From: Allocoprococcus comes
GTDB lineage: Bacteria > Bacillota > Clostridia > Lachnospirales > Lachnospiraceae
Reading direction: 5' to 3'
NCBI RefSeq assembly: GCF_013300725.1
Contig: NZ_JAAIMM010000011.1
Span: 1-64,000, forward strand
Length of the DNA stretch: 64,000 bases
The translations under genes were made by a program, and so were the position numbers. Within the stretch, counting starts at the first letter, position 1, and every line of letters begins with the position of its first letter. Below are positions 53,202-62,802 of this stretch, one piece after another. The notes under the pieces are model-generated. The model was not told the DNA's origin and did not search any database. It saw nothing but the letters and a program-made list of their open reading frames with translations.

Positions 53202-55367
53202 TTATTTCTTTTTCGCTGCTTTTTTGCCGCTGATTTTTGTTTTCATTACATACCATAATGCACCTGTGATACATACAGATGAATATCCACCACCTGCAAT
53301 ACCAACCATAAGCGGTGCAGCAAATTCTTTGATCGAACTTACGCCCAGAATATACAGAACAGCTACCATAACAAATGTGGTAAATGTAGTATAAATACTT
53401 CTTGTCAGTGTGTAAGTGATACTTCTGTTGACAACATCCTTCAGATCATCATTTCTCTTCATCGTGCGAAGTTCTTCACGGATACGGTCAAAAATAACGA
53501 TCGTTGCGTTGATAGAATATCCGAGGATTGTCAGCATACATGCGATAAATGTATTACCTACAGAAGTTCTTGCAACCGCATAGAATGTAAGGACAAATAA
53601 AAGGTCATGCAAAAGTGCAAGAACCGCACTGGATCCAAAACGTACATCTTTGAACCGGAACCAGATATAGATCAGCATACAGATTGCAGAAATAATAACT
53701 GCAACGATCGCATCCTGCCTCATTTCAGAACTTACAGTAGAACTGATATTCTCAGCCGTGATCGTAGATGCATCTACGCCGAAGTTCTCTGCAAGTGCAT
53801 TGTTCAGCGCCTCTCTTTCATCCAGACTCAGTGTCTGTGTCTTGATGATGATCTGGTTGCTGTCTTTTACTTTCTGTGCCTGTACATTGTGATCGCCGGT
53901 TGTCTCTTCTACAACCGGAACAATCTTGGAATCAATCTCTTTGATCGAATAATCTTTGTCAAATGTTACAGTTGTTGAAGTACCACCTTTGAATTCCAGG
54001 CTGTAATTTAACGCACCGTTTCCTTTGGAAGACTGAACTCCCATCGTGATCAGACCAGCTGCGATCACAGCAATGGAAATCACAAAGAAGATTGCTTTCT
54101 TTCCAAGGAAATCGATCACCTTTCTCTCTTTTTTGAACTTCTTTGCGTAGAACTTTACATCACGAAGCCCGATTGCGTACAGAGAGAAAATGATCACTCT
54201 TGTGATGACAAGAGCAGTAAACATAGATACTACGATACCAAGCGCCAGTGTCTGTGCAAATCCTTTTACAGAACCGGATCCCTTGAACCACAATACAGCT
54301 GCGGCGATCAGAGTTGTCACGTTACCGTCAACGATCGCAGACATCGCTTTGTGGAAACCATTCTTCAGGGAAGTCTTGACGCTGATACCGGCTGTCACTT
54401 CCTCACGCACACGTGCAAAAATGATAACATTGGCATCCACCGCCATACCGATTCCAAGAATAATACCTGCAATACCCGGGAGGGTAAGCGTGATATTGAA
54501 TGCATTTAAAAGGATAAGAACCAGCCCTGTATAAATCAGAAGTGCAAGCCCTGCCGCAAGACCCGGAATCAGGTAAACAATACACATAAATACAAAGATG
54601 ATCGCAAGTCCGATCGCACCGGCCATTAAACTTGTTCTGATAGCATCTTCACCAAGCTGTGCCGCTACAACATTGGAACGGAGTTCTTCCAGTTCCAGCG
54701 AAAGACCACCTATTCGGATGGTAGAAGCAAGATTGTCTGCCGCTTCATAGCTCTCCATACCGGTAATAACGGCTTCTCCGCCTTCGATCGCCTGATTAAC
54801 TCTTGGTGAACTGATTGTCTGTCCATCATAAATAATGGAAATCTGTTTTCCTACATTTGCTGCTGTTGCTTCTGCAAATTTGGTTGTTCCTTCTTTTGTA
54901 AGTTGCAGAGCTACAACATATTCTTTGTTCTTAGTCGTAGAGTTCTCCTGTGTCTGAGCCTCTGCATTTTTAACATCTGTTCCTTCAAGAACGGTATTGC
55001 CATCTGCATCCTGAAATACCAGTGATCCTGGTTTGCCAAGTTCTTCCAGAACTTTATTGGCATCAGATACACCCGGGATCTCGATGTTGATCCGGTCATC
55101 CCCTTCCTGATATACACTTGCTTCTGTACTGTACTGCTCTACACGCTTCTGCAGCTTGTAGATCGTATCCTTCATATCTTCTGCTGAAGGATTCTTGTCT
55201 TTCGTCTGATAGGTAATGCTGACACCACCGGCAAGGTCAAGACCAAGATTGATATTTCTTGCGGAACCTGTGTGGGAGGAACCAAATCCCTGCCAGCAGG
55301 TAAATCCAAGAAGTCCTAAAAGTGCAGCAATCAGAACAAGGCTTACTATTCCTTTACTCTTCTTCAT
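53202..55367 (-). CDS. secDF: Fused protein translocase subunit SecDF
   Basis: The 721-residue protein joins SecD and SecF, which use the proton gradient to help complete Sec export. The SecD half (about 1-415) has the first helix, the P1 periplasmic region (LGLDLAGGVSITYQT; RVEQYSTEAS) and five helices ending near GIVVSMFTALVITR. The SecF half (from about 430) has its own first helix, the LEFKGGTSTTV motif and helices to the end, with a Lys-rich tail. I chose the ATG at 55367 (AGGGA upstream); a TTG two codons earlier is less likely. The SCIFF maturase lies 15 nt upstream. Confidence 0.95.
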   Translation of the reverse strand: MKKSKGIVSLVLIAALLGLLGFTCWQGFGSSHTGSARNINLGLDLAGGVSITYQTKDKNPSAEDMKDTIYKLQKRVEQYSTEASVYQEGDDRINIEIPGVSDANKVLEELGKPGSLVFQDADGNTVLEGTDVKNAEAQTQENSTTKNKEYVVALQLTKEGTTKFAEATAANVGKQISIIYDGQTISSPRVNQAIEGGEAVITGMESYEAADNLASTIRIGGLSLELEELRSNVVAAQLGEDAIRTSLMAGAIGLAIIFVFMCIVYLIPGLAAGLALLIYTGLVLILLNAFNITLTLPGIAGIILGIGMAVDANVIIFARVREEVTAGISVKTSLKNGFHKAMSAIVDGNVTTLIAAAVLWFKGSGSVKGFAQTLALGIVVSMFTALVITRVIIFSLYAIGLRDVKFYAKKFKKERKVIDFLGKKAIFFVISIAVIAAGLITMGVQSSKGNGALNYSLEFKGGTSTTVTFDKDYSIKEIDSKIVPVVEETTGDHNVQAQKVKDSNQIIIKTQTLSLDEREALNNALAENFGVDASTITAENISSTVSSEMRQDAIVAVIISAICMLIYIWFRFKDVRFGSSAVLALLHDLLFVLTFYAVARTSVGNTFIACMLTILGYSINATIVIFDRIREELRTMKRNDDLKDVVNRSITYTLTRSIYTTFTTFVMVAVLYILGVSSIKEFAAPLMVGIAGGGYSSVCITGALWYVMKTKISGKKAAKKK

Positions 55368-55382
55368 GTCCAAGTCCCTTTC

Positions 55383-56780
55383 TTAGTTTTCGTCTGCCAT
55401 TGCAGCCTTTATCATAATCGCGCATTCCACGCGCTTACGTTCCATCTCACAGCCCAGATCATAAGAATCATTTAATCCGTCTGCATACTTGTATGCGTTT
55501 GCCATACATCCACCACTGCAGTAGAATCTTGCAAAACATTTCTTGCATTTTTCTTTGGTATATACGTTACAGCAACGGAACTCATCTGCGATCTCCGGTC
55601 TTGTAATCCCTTCGTTTACATTTCCCATCAGGAAATCTTCATCACCTACAAACTGATGACACGGATAGAAATCTCCCCATGGTGTAACAGCAAGGTATTC
55701 GGTTCCCGAGCCACATCCGGACAGACGTTTGTACAGACAAGGTCCTCCTTCCAGGTCGATCATAAAGTGGAAGAAATTGAATCCTTCTCCCTTTTTATCT
55801 TTCTCGATAATATATCTTGCAAGCTTGTCATACTCATCAAAGATCTGCGGAAGATCTTCTTCCCGGATTGCATACGGATCAGATTCATCCCCGACAACCG
55901 GTTCGATCGACATCTGCTTGAAGCCAAGCTCTGCAAAATGCTTTACATCCTCTGAAAAATCCAGATTGTTTCTGGTAAATGTTCCACGGATATAGTAGCG
56001 CTCCTGATTACGTGAATCTGCAAGCTTCTGGAACTTCGGAACGATCAGATCATAGCTTCCTTTTCCATTTCTGAAAGGACGCATTCTGTCATTTACTTCC
56101 TTACGTCCGTCAAGACTGATGACCACGTTATCCATCTCTTTATTGATAAACTCCTGAATCTCATCATTCAGAAGCACTCCGTTCGTAGTTACTGTAAAGC
56201 GGAAGTGCTTGTCATGAAGCTTCTCCTGCTCTCTTCCGTATGCCACCAGGTCTTTTACAACCTGCCAGTTCATAAGCGGCTCCCCGCCAAAGAAATCAAC
56301 TTCCAGATTCCTTCTTGTTCCGGAATTGGCGATCAGAAAATCCAGGGCTTTCTTACCAACTTCATAAGTCATAAGCGCCCTTCTTCCGTGATACTCTCCT
56401 TCTTCTGCGAAACAGTATTTGCAGGCAAGATTGCAGTCGTGTGCGATATGCAGGCAGAGTGCCTTCACAACTGTCTTACGCTTGATAACCTCCCCGATAA
56501 AAGGTTCATATGTATCAACAACAAAAAGCTGTCCATTCTCTGTCAGCTCTGTCACATCATCCAATATATCTCTGAGTTCTTCTTCGGAATATTTCCCTTC
56601 CAGCTCATCTTTCAGCTGGTTCCATGTACTTTCTTCTTTCAGTGTCTGCACTGTCTGATTCTCGTTCATACGGTTCAGACATGCAATAACCTCGTACCCC
56701 GGCTCGTCCACTACATGAACGCATCCGCTGTTGACATCAAGTACAATATTATATCCATTGTTCTGGTACTGATGAATCAC
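55383..56780 (-). CDS. scfB: SCIFF peptide maturase (radical SAM/SPASM)
   Basis: The 465-residue enzyme builds thioether cross-links on the SCIFF peptide. The N-terminal ~95 residues form the peptide-recognition element. The radical SAM core begins with the CxxxCxxC at Cys116, Cys120 and Cys123 (HDCNLACKYCF) and contains DFFGGEPLMNW. The C-terminal SPASM region has many Cys: GGPCLYKRLSGCGSG, FYPCHQF and CKKCFARFYCSGGCMANA, for auxiliary iron-sulfur clusters. The start is a GTG with AAAGGGG 8 nt upstream. It is placed between scfA and secDF, the usual clostridial arrangement. Confidence 0.95.
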   Translation of the reverse strand: MIHQYQNNGYNIVLDVNSGCVHVVDEPGYEVIACLNRMNENQTVQTLKEESTWNQLKDELEGKYSEEELRDILDDVTELTENGQLFVVDTYEPFIGEVIKRKTVVKALCLHIAHDCNLACKYCFAEEGEYHGRRALMTYEVGKKALDFLIANSGTRRNLEVDFFGGEPLMNWQVVKDLVAYGREQEKLHDKHFRFTVTTNGVLLNDEIQEFINKEMDNVVISLDGRKEVNDRMRPFRNGKGSYDLIVPKFQKLADSRNQERYYIRGTFTRNNLDFSEDVKHFAELGFKQMSIEPVVGDESDPYAIREEDLPQIFDEYDKLARYIIEKDKKGEGFNFFHFMIDLEGGPCLYKRLSGCGSGTEYLAVTPWGDFYPCHQFVGDEDFLMGNVNEGITRPEIADEFRCCNVYTKEKCKKCFARFYCSGGCMANAYKYADGLNDSYDLGCEMERKRVECAIMIKAAMADEN

Positions 56781-56835
56781 AACCGGTACCCCTTTCTATC
56801 CTTATTTTTCAAATTTTTCCTCATACGTCAAATGA

Positions 56836-56855
56836 CAGCGGCTTTAAAGCCGCTG
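56836..56855 (-). promoter_or_regulatory. Perfect palindrome between scfA and scfB
   Basis: A 20-nt perfect palindrome (CAGCGGCTTT/AAAGCCGCTG) lies 41 nt past the scfA stop. There is no T-run. It may set the ratio of peptide to maturase by stabilising the short scfA message or partially stopping transcription. Confidence 0.5.
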
Positions 56856-56895
56856 CCTGCTTGTCATACTTATTCACTGCACTTACAAATATCTC

Positions 56896-57039
56896 TTATT
56901 TGCTGTGTTCGCAAGTCTGATTTCCTACTGTACAAGAAGTCTTGCATGCTGACTGACAGGATGTCTGGCATTCTCCGCATCCGCCCTTCTTTACTGTATT
57001 GTTCAGAGTCTGTGTATTCAATGTTTTAATGTGTTTCAT
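56896..57039 (-). CDS. scfA: SCIFF ranthipeptide precursor
   Basis: This 47-residue peptide starts MKHIKTLNTQTLNN and has six Cys at positions 21, 24, 28, 32, 36 and 43, matching 'six cysteines in forty-five residues'. Thr and Ser acceptors alternate with the Cys (CQTSCQSACKTSC). The neighbouring maturase would link Cys sulfurs to nearby residues. SD AAGGAGG lies 7 nt before the ATG. The peptide family is nearly universal in Clostridia; in some species it affects signalling between cells, but its role here is unknown. Confidence 0.95.
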   Translation of the reverse strand: MKHIKTLNTQTLNNTVKKGGCGECQTSCQSACKTSCTVGNQTCEHSK

Positions 57040-57128
57040 TGTAAGATCCTCCTTCTTTGCTCATTATGTGATACAGTATAGCACATGTCCCTTGATACCG
57101 TCAACGCAAAAATTACATCTCCGCCCCT

Positions 57129-57500
57129 TCAGGACACCATACCACCGAGCATTCCGCCTGCCCCACAGAGGATCCAGGCGATCATCATCTGCATTCCACC
57201 CTGCACGCTCCGGTAGATCCCTGCTGAAATTGCAAACAGTAGCAGAAAATAGAGCATTCCAAGCATAAATCCTCGCAGGAATTTCCTTGTCTTCCCCATT
57301 TTTCCCATGACAAATCCACCGGCAAATGTGGAAATTATGTAAACCGCAAGGATCCCGATCCGGACGGTTTTCTCGCTTAAGTCAAACTTATACAGCCCAA
57401 AGGACAGTCCGAGCAGCATCAGCATCGTAAGAAAGTAAGAAAGTATCAGTGCTTTCACAAGTCTTGTAAAATGGATATTTTCAAACAGCTTTTTTTCCAT
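57129..57500 (-). CDS. TIGR04086 family membrane protein
   Basis: The 123-residue protein has four predicted membrane helices (about 14-36, 47-65, 73-92, 98-121) with a glycine-rich FAGGFVMGKMGK loop and the final CGAGGMLGGMVS. It fits TIGR04086 (YrzE-like), a conserved clostridial family found beside the SCIFF locus. Function unknown; a link to export or to SCIFF is inferred only from neighbourhood. SD GGGAGGGG precedes the ATG. Confidence 0.85.
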   Translation of the reverse strand: MEKKLFENIHFTRLVKALILSYFLTMLMLLGLSFGLYKFDLSEKTVRIGILAVYIISTFAGGFVMGKMGKTRKFLRGFMLGMLYFLLLFAISAGIYRSVQGGMQMMIAWILCGAGGMLGGMVS

Positions 57501-57552
57501 AAGAACCCCTCCCGTCCTTTTATACTATGAGAGATTCTTATGAAATATTCCT

Positions 57553-58101
57553 TTACTGTTCCATCTGTCGTCCCAGAAATCCTGCTGCGCAAAGTGCCAT
57601 CTTCTGTTCCAGCTCACCGGGTTTTTTCCTGCCGTCCTTTGCCAGAATCACGACAGAACCGATCGCATCTCCGGCGCAGATGATCGGACTTACCACCTGC
57701 CATTTCAGTTCTGCATTCTGTCCCGACACGATGACCGTGAACTTCCGCTCCATAGAGGATGCCAGAAACTGCTCCCTTCTTGCGATCACTTCCGCAAGTT
57801 GTCTTGTGATCAGCTGCTCCTGAAATTCTTTCTTCCCCGGTCCTGCTGCTGCGATCACCTGATCTGTATCCGTGATACACACCAGATATCCAAGCGTCTG
57901 CGCCAGACTTTCTGCATATTGGTCTGCAAAATTTCCCATTTCCCCAAGCGGTGAGTATTTTTTTAGAATGATTTCTCCTTCCCGGTCGGTGAAAATTTCA
58001 AGTGCATCACCCTCACGGATACGGAGCGTGCGCCTGATTTCCTTCGGAACGACAATTCTGCCAAGATCATCGATCCGGCGGACAATTCCTGTAGCTTTCA
58101 T
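57553..58101 (-). CDS. spoVT: Stage V sporulation regulator SpoVT
   Basis: The 182-residue protein has an N-terminal AbrB-type swapped-hairpin DNA-binding domain (residues 1-48; MKATGIVRRIDDLGRIVVP, KEIRRTLRIREGDALEIF) and a C-terminal GAF-like domain (about 55-180). This is the SpoVT layout, a forespore regulator acting with sigma-G. I chose the ATG at 58101 because SpoVT proteins start there and AGGAGGA lies upstream; the frame opens at 58128. It supports a spore-forming host. Confidence 0.93.
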   Translation of the reverse strand: MKATGIVRRIDDLGRIVVPKEIRRTLRIREGDALEIFTDREGEIILKKYSPLGEMGNFADQYAESLAQTLGYLVCITDTDQVIAAAGPGKKEFQEQLITRQLAEVIARREQFLASSMERKFTVIVSGQNAELKWQVVSPIICAGDAIGSVVILAKDGRKKPGELEQKMALCAAGFLGRQMEQ

Positions 58102-58205
58102 ATTGATTCTATTCCTCCTGTGTTCCACATGTTTTCCATATTTTATTCGATATGGGTAGTATGTGGAAAAACGCAGAATTTTATTACTCCGTATCCCTGA
58201 AATCT

Positions 58206-59228
58206 TTATTTATAATATCTTTCTTCGATCATATCCAGAAAATCCTGGTTTAAATAGTCTTCCATCTTTTTAAATGTTTCTTCGTTGCGAATCAGTCTTC
58301 CCGGCTCCTGATATTCTACCCACGCCATTGCACACCATGTAATTCCCCTGAGACACGTGATCGGAATAAAAATGTTCAGACGTTCTTCGATTCCACTCAC
58401 ATCAAATCTTCCATTTACCGCCTGGATATATTTTCTTGTAAAATCAGTCATCTCTTCTTCTGTCAGAATCACATCTGTTTTCCAGAAGGTTGTCGTCGGT
58501 GCAAGAAAATGCCCCAGATCCTGAACCGGATCCCCATAAAGCGGCTTTTCCCAGTCAATCAGATAATTTTCTTTTCCTGCACCATTCATCAGAAAATTTC
58601 CGGAATTCAGTTCTGTGTTAATACAGCATCTGTATCCATCATAATCCCGTATCGCATTGATCTTCTCCTGTCCCAGTTCCAGAAGACGCCGAATCTGTAC
58701 CTTTTTCTTTTCTTCTCCCAGATCAGAGTTGTAGTATGTCTGCACCATCTGATTGCATTCATCCAGAATCGCCTGCAGCGGATTCGCCGGCGATATCAGT
58801 CCATCCGTATCATTCACCGGAACACTGTGGATATCCGCAAGACATTCTGCCGCTTCCATCAGATTCTTCCTGTAATCCAGTGCACTTCCTTCCAGAAATT
58901 CCATAACCATTACTCCATATGGCAATTCCTTCTTACTTCCATCTACAAAAACCGGCACCGGTGTCCGCCCGGAATCCTTCAGAAGCTCCAATGCATGATA
59001 TTCGTATTCAATCTGCTTTTCCAGATGCATCTGACTTCCCGTATTAACACGAAGTACCAGTTTCTTCCCAGTCAGCGGATGCACAAACCAGTAATTGATG
59101 TTATATTCTCCCTGCGCAAGTGGCTGATAGGCGATCTGCACTTTCTTCTGCTGCTCTTTTCCGATCCCGATTCCTTCCAGATACTGCGCTGTCTGTACAT
59201 ATTCTTTTAATCCCTGAATTCTTTCCAT
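58206..59228 (-). CDS. APH/choline-kinase-like phosphotransferase with altered catalytic loop
   Basis: The 340-residue protein has the aminoglycoside/choline phosphotransferase fold: an N-lobe with LVLRVNTGSQ and the GVMVMEFLEG hinge, and a C-lobe with the metal site LIDWEKPLYGDPVQDLGHFL (Asp225). The catalytic loop reads INTELNSGN (203-211). The usual His and Asp of HxDxxxxN are replaced by Asn204 and Glu206, while Asn211 is kept. Activity is therefore uncertain. It starts 2 nt after rfbC at the end of the dTDP-rhamnose operon and may act on a glycan precursor. Confidence 0.8.
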   Translation of the reverse strand: MERIQGLKEYVQTAQYLEGIGIGKEQQKKVQIAYQPLAQGEYNINYWFVHPLTGKKLVLRVNTGSQMHLEKQIEYEYHALELLKDSGRTPVPVFVDGSKKELPYGVMVMEFLEGSALDYRKNLMEAAECLADIHSVPVNDTDGLISPANPLQAILDECNQMVQTYYNSDLGEEKKKVQIRRLLELGQEKINAIRDYDGYRCCINTELNSGNFLMNGAGKENYLIDWEKPLYGDPVQDLGHFLAPTTTFWKTDVILTEEEMTDFTRKYIQAVNGRFDVSGIEERLNIFIPITCLRGITWCAMAWVEYQEPGRLIRNEETFKKMEDYLNQDFLDMIEERYYK

Positions 59229-59229
59229 C

Positions 59230-59775
59230 TTATTCTCCCAGCCTTCCCCACTGTTTATCTTTTTCGCTCATTCTGTATGGCACATCAAGCTCTGGCCATG
59301 CAATATGGATTGTCGGATCATCCCAGGCAATCCCTCCTTCATCATCTGGATGATAAAAATCCGTACATTTATAACAGAAGTCTGCCTGCTCACTCAAAAC
59401 CAGGAATCCATGTGCAAATCCCTCCGGAATGTAAAACTGCTTTTTATTTTCTTCCGACAGCACGATCCCATACCATTTTCCATAAGTAGCACTTCCCGTT
59501 CTGATATCCACTGCCACGTCAAACACAGTTCCCCGTATTACGCGTATCAGCTTTCCCTGCGGATATTTCTTCTGATAATGAAGACCCCTCAGTACTGCTT
59601 TTCCGGAAGAGGACTGGTTATCCTGTACAAAGTTCATCGTAAATCCGGCTTCTTCCATGTCCTTCTGATTATAAGTTTCCATAAAGTATCCCCGCAGATC
59701 GCCATGCACTGCCGGCTCAATCACACAGAGTCCTTCTATTCCACCTACATTTTTTTCTACTTTTATCTGTCCCAT
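59230..59775 (-). CDS. rfbC: dTDP-4-dehydrorhamnose 3,5-epimerase
   Basis: The 181-residue cupin enzyme performs the third step of dTDP-L-rhamnose synthesis. DLRGYFMETYNQKDM, the catalytic His segment VLRGLHYQKKYPQGKL and IPEGFAHGFLVLSE are diagnostic. The ATG at 59775 is preferred (AAAAGGA upstream and normal family length); the frame is open to 59886 but that extension overlaps rfbD in another frame. rfbD ends 7 nt upstream. Confidence 0.95.
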   Translation of the reverse strand: MGQIKVEKNVGGIEGLCVIEPAVHGDLRGYFMETYNQKDMEEAGFTMNFVQDNQSSSGKAVLRGLHYQKKYPQGKLIRVIRGTVFDVAVDIRTGSATYGKWYGIVLSEENKKQFYIPEGFAHGFLVLSEQADFCYKCTDFYHPDDEGGIAWDDPTIHIAWPELDVPYRMSEKDKQWGRLGE

Positions 59776-59782
59776 TTTCCTT

Positions 59783-60706
59783 TTATCCTTTTCTCTCTGC
59801 AAGAACTTCCTGCAAATATCTCTCCAGCGCATTCTTCCAGACCGGCAGTGGCTGAAATCCTTCTTCACAAATCCTTTTTCTGTCAAGTCTGCTGTTAAAC
59901 GGTCTTGCCGCTTTTGAAATTCCGTATTCTGCTGTCGTAACCGGAATCACTTTTACATCTGCATATTCTTTTTCACCAAGCTTCACAGCCTGTGCGAAGA
60001 TTTCTTTTGCAAAATCATACCAACTGACATATTTTCCTTCATTAGTCACATGATAGATCCCATATCGCTTTGTCACCGACAGATCTGCAAGAAATTTTGC
60101 AAGATCTGCTGTGTAAGTCGGCGTTCCAATCTGATCACATACCACTCGAAGTTCCTTCCGTCTTTTCCCCAGCTCCAGCATGGTCTTCACAAAATTATTC
60201 CCGTTTTTCCCGAATACCCAGGCAATCCGCACAATAAAATACTCTTTCAGTTCTGCTTTCACTGCCTGTTCACCCTGTAATTTCGTTTCACCGTATCGGT
60301 TCAGCGGCGAAAACTCCTCACAATCCGGTTCCCACGGTCTGCTCCCCTGTCCACCAAACACATAGTCTGTACTGATATAAACCATTTTAGCATGAATTTT
60401 CTGGCAGGCGGATGCAAGATTTGCTGTGCCCTTTCCATTAACTTCCCATACTTTTTCATAGTTTTCCGGCTCTTCTGCCGCATCCACCGCCGTCCACGCC
60501 GCACAGTGGATCACAATATCCGGTTTGAGCCTTTCCAGAACTGCCATAACACCCCCCGCATCCGTGATATCCATCTGCACATAGCGCTCTGAAACTTCTC
60601 TTTTTTTCGTACCGCTTCCAATCACTTCATAACCCCGGCTGTCCAATTCACGCATAACATCCTTCCCCAACTGTCCGGCGGCACCTGTTACCAAAAACTT
60701 TAGCAT
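59783..60706 (-). CDS. rfbD: dTDP-4-dehydrorhamnose reductase
   Basis: The 307-residue short-chain reductase performs the last step, giving dTDP-L-rhamnose. It has the NADPH motif VTGAAGQLGKDV, YISTDYVFGGQG, the YGETKLQGE catalytic Tyr-x3-Lys, and FPGEHPE-type substrate region replaced by a typical AARPFNSRLDRKRI tail. I place the start at 60706, where family members begin; it overlaps the end of rfbB by 7 nt. Confidence 0.95.
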   Translation of the reverse strand: MLKFLVTGAAGQLGKDVMRELDSRGYEVIGSGTKKREVSERYVQMDITDAGGVMAVLERLKPDIVIHCAAWTAVDAAEEPENYEKVWEVNGKGTANLASACQKIHAKMVYISTDYVFGGQGSRPWEPDCEEFSPLNRYGETKLQGEQAVKAELKEYFIVRIAWVFGKNGNNFVKTMLELGKRRKELRVVCDQIGTPTYTADLAKFLADLSVTKRYGIYHVTNEGKYVSWYDFAKEIFAQAVKLGEKEYADVKVIPVTTAEYGISKAARPFNSRLDRKRICEEGFQPLPVWKNALERYLQEVLAERKG

Positions 60707-61698
60707 TTTATTTTCATTTCCTTTTCTACAATAGGTTCCCACCATTCCCGGTGCTTCAGATACCATTCGATAGTTCTCTTAATGCCATCTGCAAAAGAAG
60801 TCTCCGGGATCCAGCCAAGTTCTCTATGAATCTTTGTAGGATCGATTGCATATCTCCTATCATGCCCTTTCCGGTCCTCTACATAAGTGATCAGATCTTC
60901 CGATTTTCCAAGTTCTTTACATATCAGCTTCACAATATCGATGTTTTTCATTTCGTTGTGACCGCCGACATTGTAAATTTCCCCTTCTTTCCCCTGACGT
61001 AGGATCAGATCGATTGCCCGGCAGTGATCCTTTACATAAAGCCAGTCGCGCACATTTTTTCCATCACCATAAACCGGAAGCGGCTGGTCATGAAGTGCTT
61101 CAACGATCATGAGCGGAATCAGCTTTTCCGGCAGATGATAGGGTCCATAATTGTTAGAACAGCGACTGATCGTCACCGGAAGTCCATACGTTCTGTGATA
61201 GGACTGTACCAGAAGATCTGCCGCTGCCTTGGATGCACTGTACGGACTGCTCGTATGGATCGGTGTCTCTTCTGTAAAAAACAGATCCGGCCGTTCAAGC
61301 GGAAGATCCCCATACACCTCATCCGTAGAAACCTGATGATAACGCCGGATTCCATATTTCCGGCACGCATCCATCAGAACTGCTGTTCCTTTTATATTGG
61401 TATCCAGAAAGACTTCCGGATCTTCGATCGACCGGTCTACATGACTTTCTGCTGCAAAGTTAACCACGATATCCGGCTGCTCTTCCTCAAATAACCGGTA
61501 CACTGCCACCCGGTCTGTCACCGATGCTTTCACAAACCGAAAGAGTGGATTTTTCATCGCCTGTTCCAGTGTTGACAAATGTCCTGCATAAGTCAGTGCA
61601 TCCAGACAGATGATCCGATCCCCGGGATACTTTTCCATCATATAATAAATAAAGTTGCTGCCAATAAATCCGGCGCCGCCGGTAACAATGATTTTCAT
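60700..61698 (-). CDS. rfbB: dTDP-glucose 4,6-dehydratase
   Basis: The 332-residue extended short-chain dehydrogenase is the second enzyme of the pathway. VTGGAGFIGSNFIYYMM binds NAD. STDEVYGDL carries the catalytic Asp/Glu pair, YSASKAAADL the Tyr and Lys, and RCSNNYGPYHLPEKLIP and NVGGHNEMKNIDIV are typical. It lies between rfbA (16 nt upstream) and rfbD (7-nt overlap). Confidence 0.96.
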   Translation of the reverse strand: MKIIVTGGAGFIGSNFIYYMMEKYPGDRIICLDALTYAGHLSTLEQAMKNPLFRFVKASVTDRVAVYRLFEEEQPDIVVNFAAESHVDRSIEDPEVFLDTNIKGTAVLMDACRKYGIRRYHQVSTDEVYGDLPLERPDLFFTEETPIHTSSPYSASKAAADLLVQSYHRTYGLPVTISRCSNNYGPYHLPEKLIPLMIVEALHDQPLPVYGDGKNVRDWLYVKDHCRAIDLILRQGKEGEIYNVGGHNEMKNIDIVKLICKELGKSEDLITYVEDRKGHDRRYAIDPTKIHRELGWIPETSFADGIKRTIEWYLKHREWWEPIVEKEMKIKC

Positions 61699-61714
61699 AA
61701 ACTCTCTCCCCTGT

Positions 61715-62611
61715 CTAAAACAGATTCTCTCTGAACTTTCCTTCTGCTACGTCATGCAAATATTGTCCATACTGATTCTGTCTGTATTTTTCACAGACTT
61801 CCAGCAGTGCGTTTCTGGAAATCCAGCCATTCAGATAGGCAATTTCTTCCAGACATCCAATTTTCCGGTGCTGATGAGTCTCTACCGTCTTCACAAAATT
61901 AGTCGCATCTGTCAGACTCTCATGGGTGCCCGCATCCAGCCAGGTAAAGCCCTGACCCAGAAGCTCTACCCGAAGTCTTCCCTGCTCCAGATAGATCCGG
62001 TTAAGATCCGTGATCTCCAGCTCCCCACGTCTGCTTGGCTTTAACTGTCCTGCATAATCGCTCACCCGGTTATCATAAAAATACAGACCTGTCACACAGT
62101 AATTACTTTTCGGATGTTCGGGTTTTTCCTCAATGGAAACCGCCTTGCCCTTTTCATCAAATTCCACGATACCAAACCGTTCCGGATCATCCACATAATA
62201 TCCAAATATGGTTGCACCGTCTCCTCTCTCCGCTGCTTTTACCGCTTCTAAAAGGCGTTTCTTAAGCCCATGCCCGGCAAACAGATTATCCCCCAGGATC
62301 ATTGCCGCCGCATCATTGCCAATAAATTTTTTTCCTATTATGAACGCCTGCGCAAGACCTTCCGGTCTTTCCTGCACCGCATAGGTTAATTCGATGCCGA
62401 ACTGATACCCGTCCCCGAAAAGTTCTTCAAATCTCGGTGTATCCTGTGGTGTACTGATGATCAGGATCTCCCGGATCCCCGCACTCATAAGAACCGACAA
62501 CGGATAGTAGATCATCGGCTTATCATACACAGGTAAAAGCTGCTTGGATGTCACCATCGTAAGTGGATAGAGACGGGTTCCTGATCCGCCTGCCAAAATA
62601 ATTCCCTTCAT
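61715..62611 (-). CDS. rfbA: Glucose-1-phosphate thymidylyltransferase
   Basis: The 298-residue nucleotidyltransferase opens the pathway by making dTDP-glucose. [39 protein letters not shown] and [12 protein letters not shown] are diagnostic. Of three possible ATGs (62632, 62617, 62611) I prefer 62611, which has GGGG 8-9 nt upstream and matches family starts. It is the first gene of the rfbABDC-phosphotransferase operon. Confidence 0.95.
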   Translation of the reverse strand: MKGIILAGGSGTRLYPLTMVTSKQLLPVYDKPMIYYPLSVLMSAGIREILIISTPQDTPRFEELFGDGYQFGIELTYAVQERPEGLAQAFIIGKKFIGNDAAAMILGDNLFAGHGLKKRLLEAVKAAERGDGATIFGYYVDDPERFGIVEFDEKGKAVSIEEKPEHPKSNYCVTGLYFYDNRVSDYAGQLKPSRRGELEITDLNRIYLEQGRLRVELLGQGFTWLDAGTHESLTDATNFVKTVETHQHRKIGCLEEIAYLNGWISRNALLEVCEKYRQNQYGQYLHDVAEGKFRENLF

Positions 62612-62802
62612 TTTCATATCCCCATTTTTCATTTTTATCCTTTTATTCTACCACGAAACAGCAGTTAGTTTAATAAAATCTCTCAATTATACCTATAGAT
62701 TTTATCTATTCCGTTTTTATATATAGATTAAAACAATTATGAAATTTTTGTGAAAACTGTTACAATGTAATCGTAACCTAATTTTGAGAGTAAGGAGGAA
62801 AA

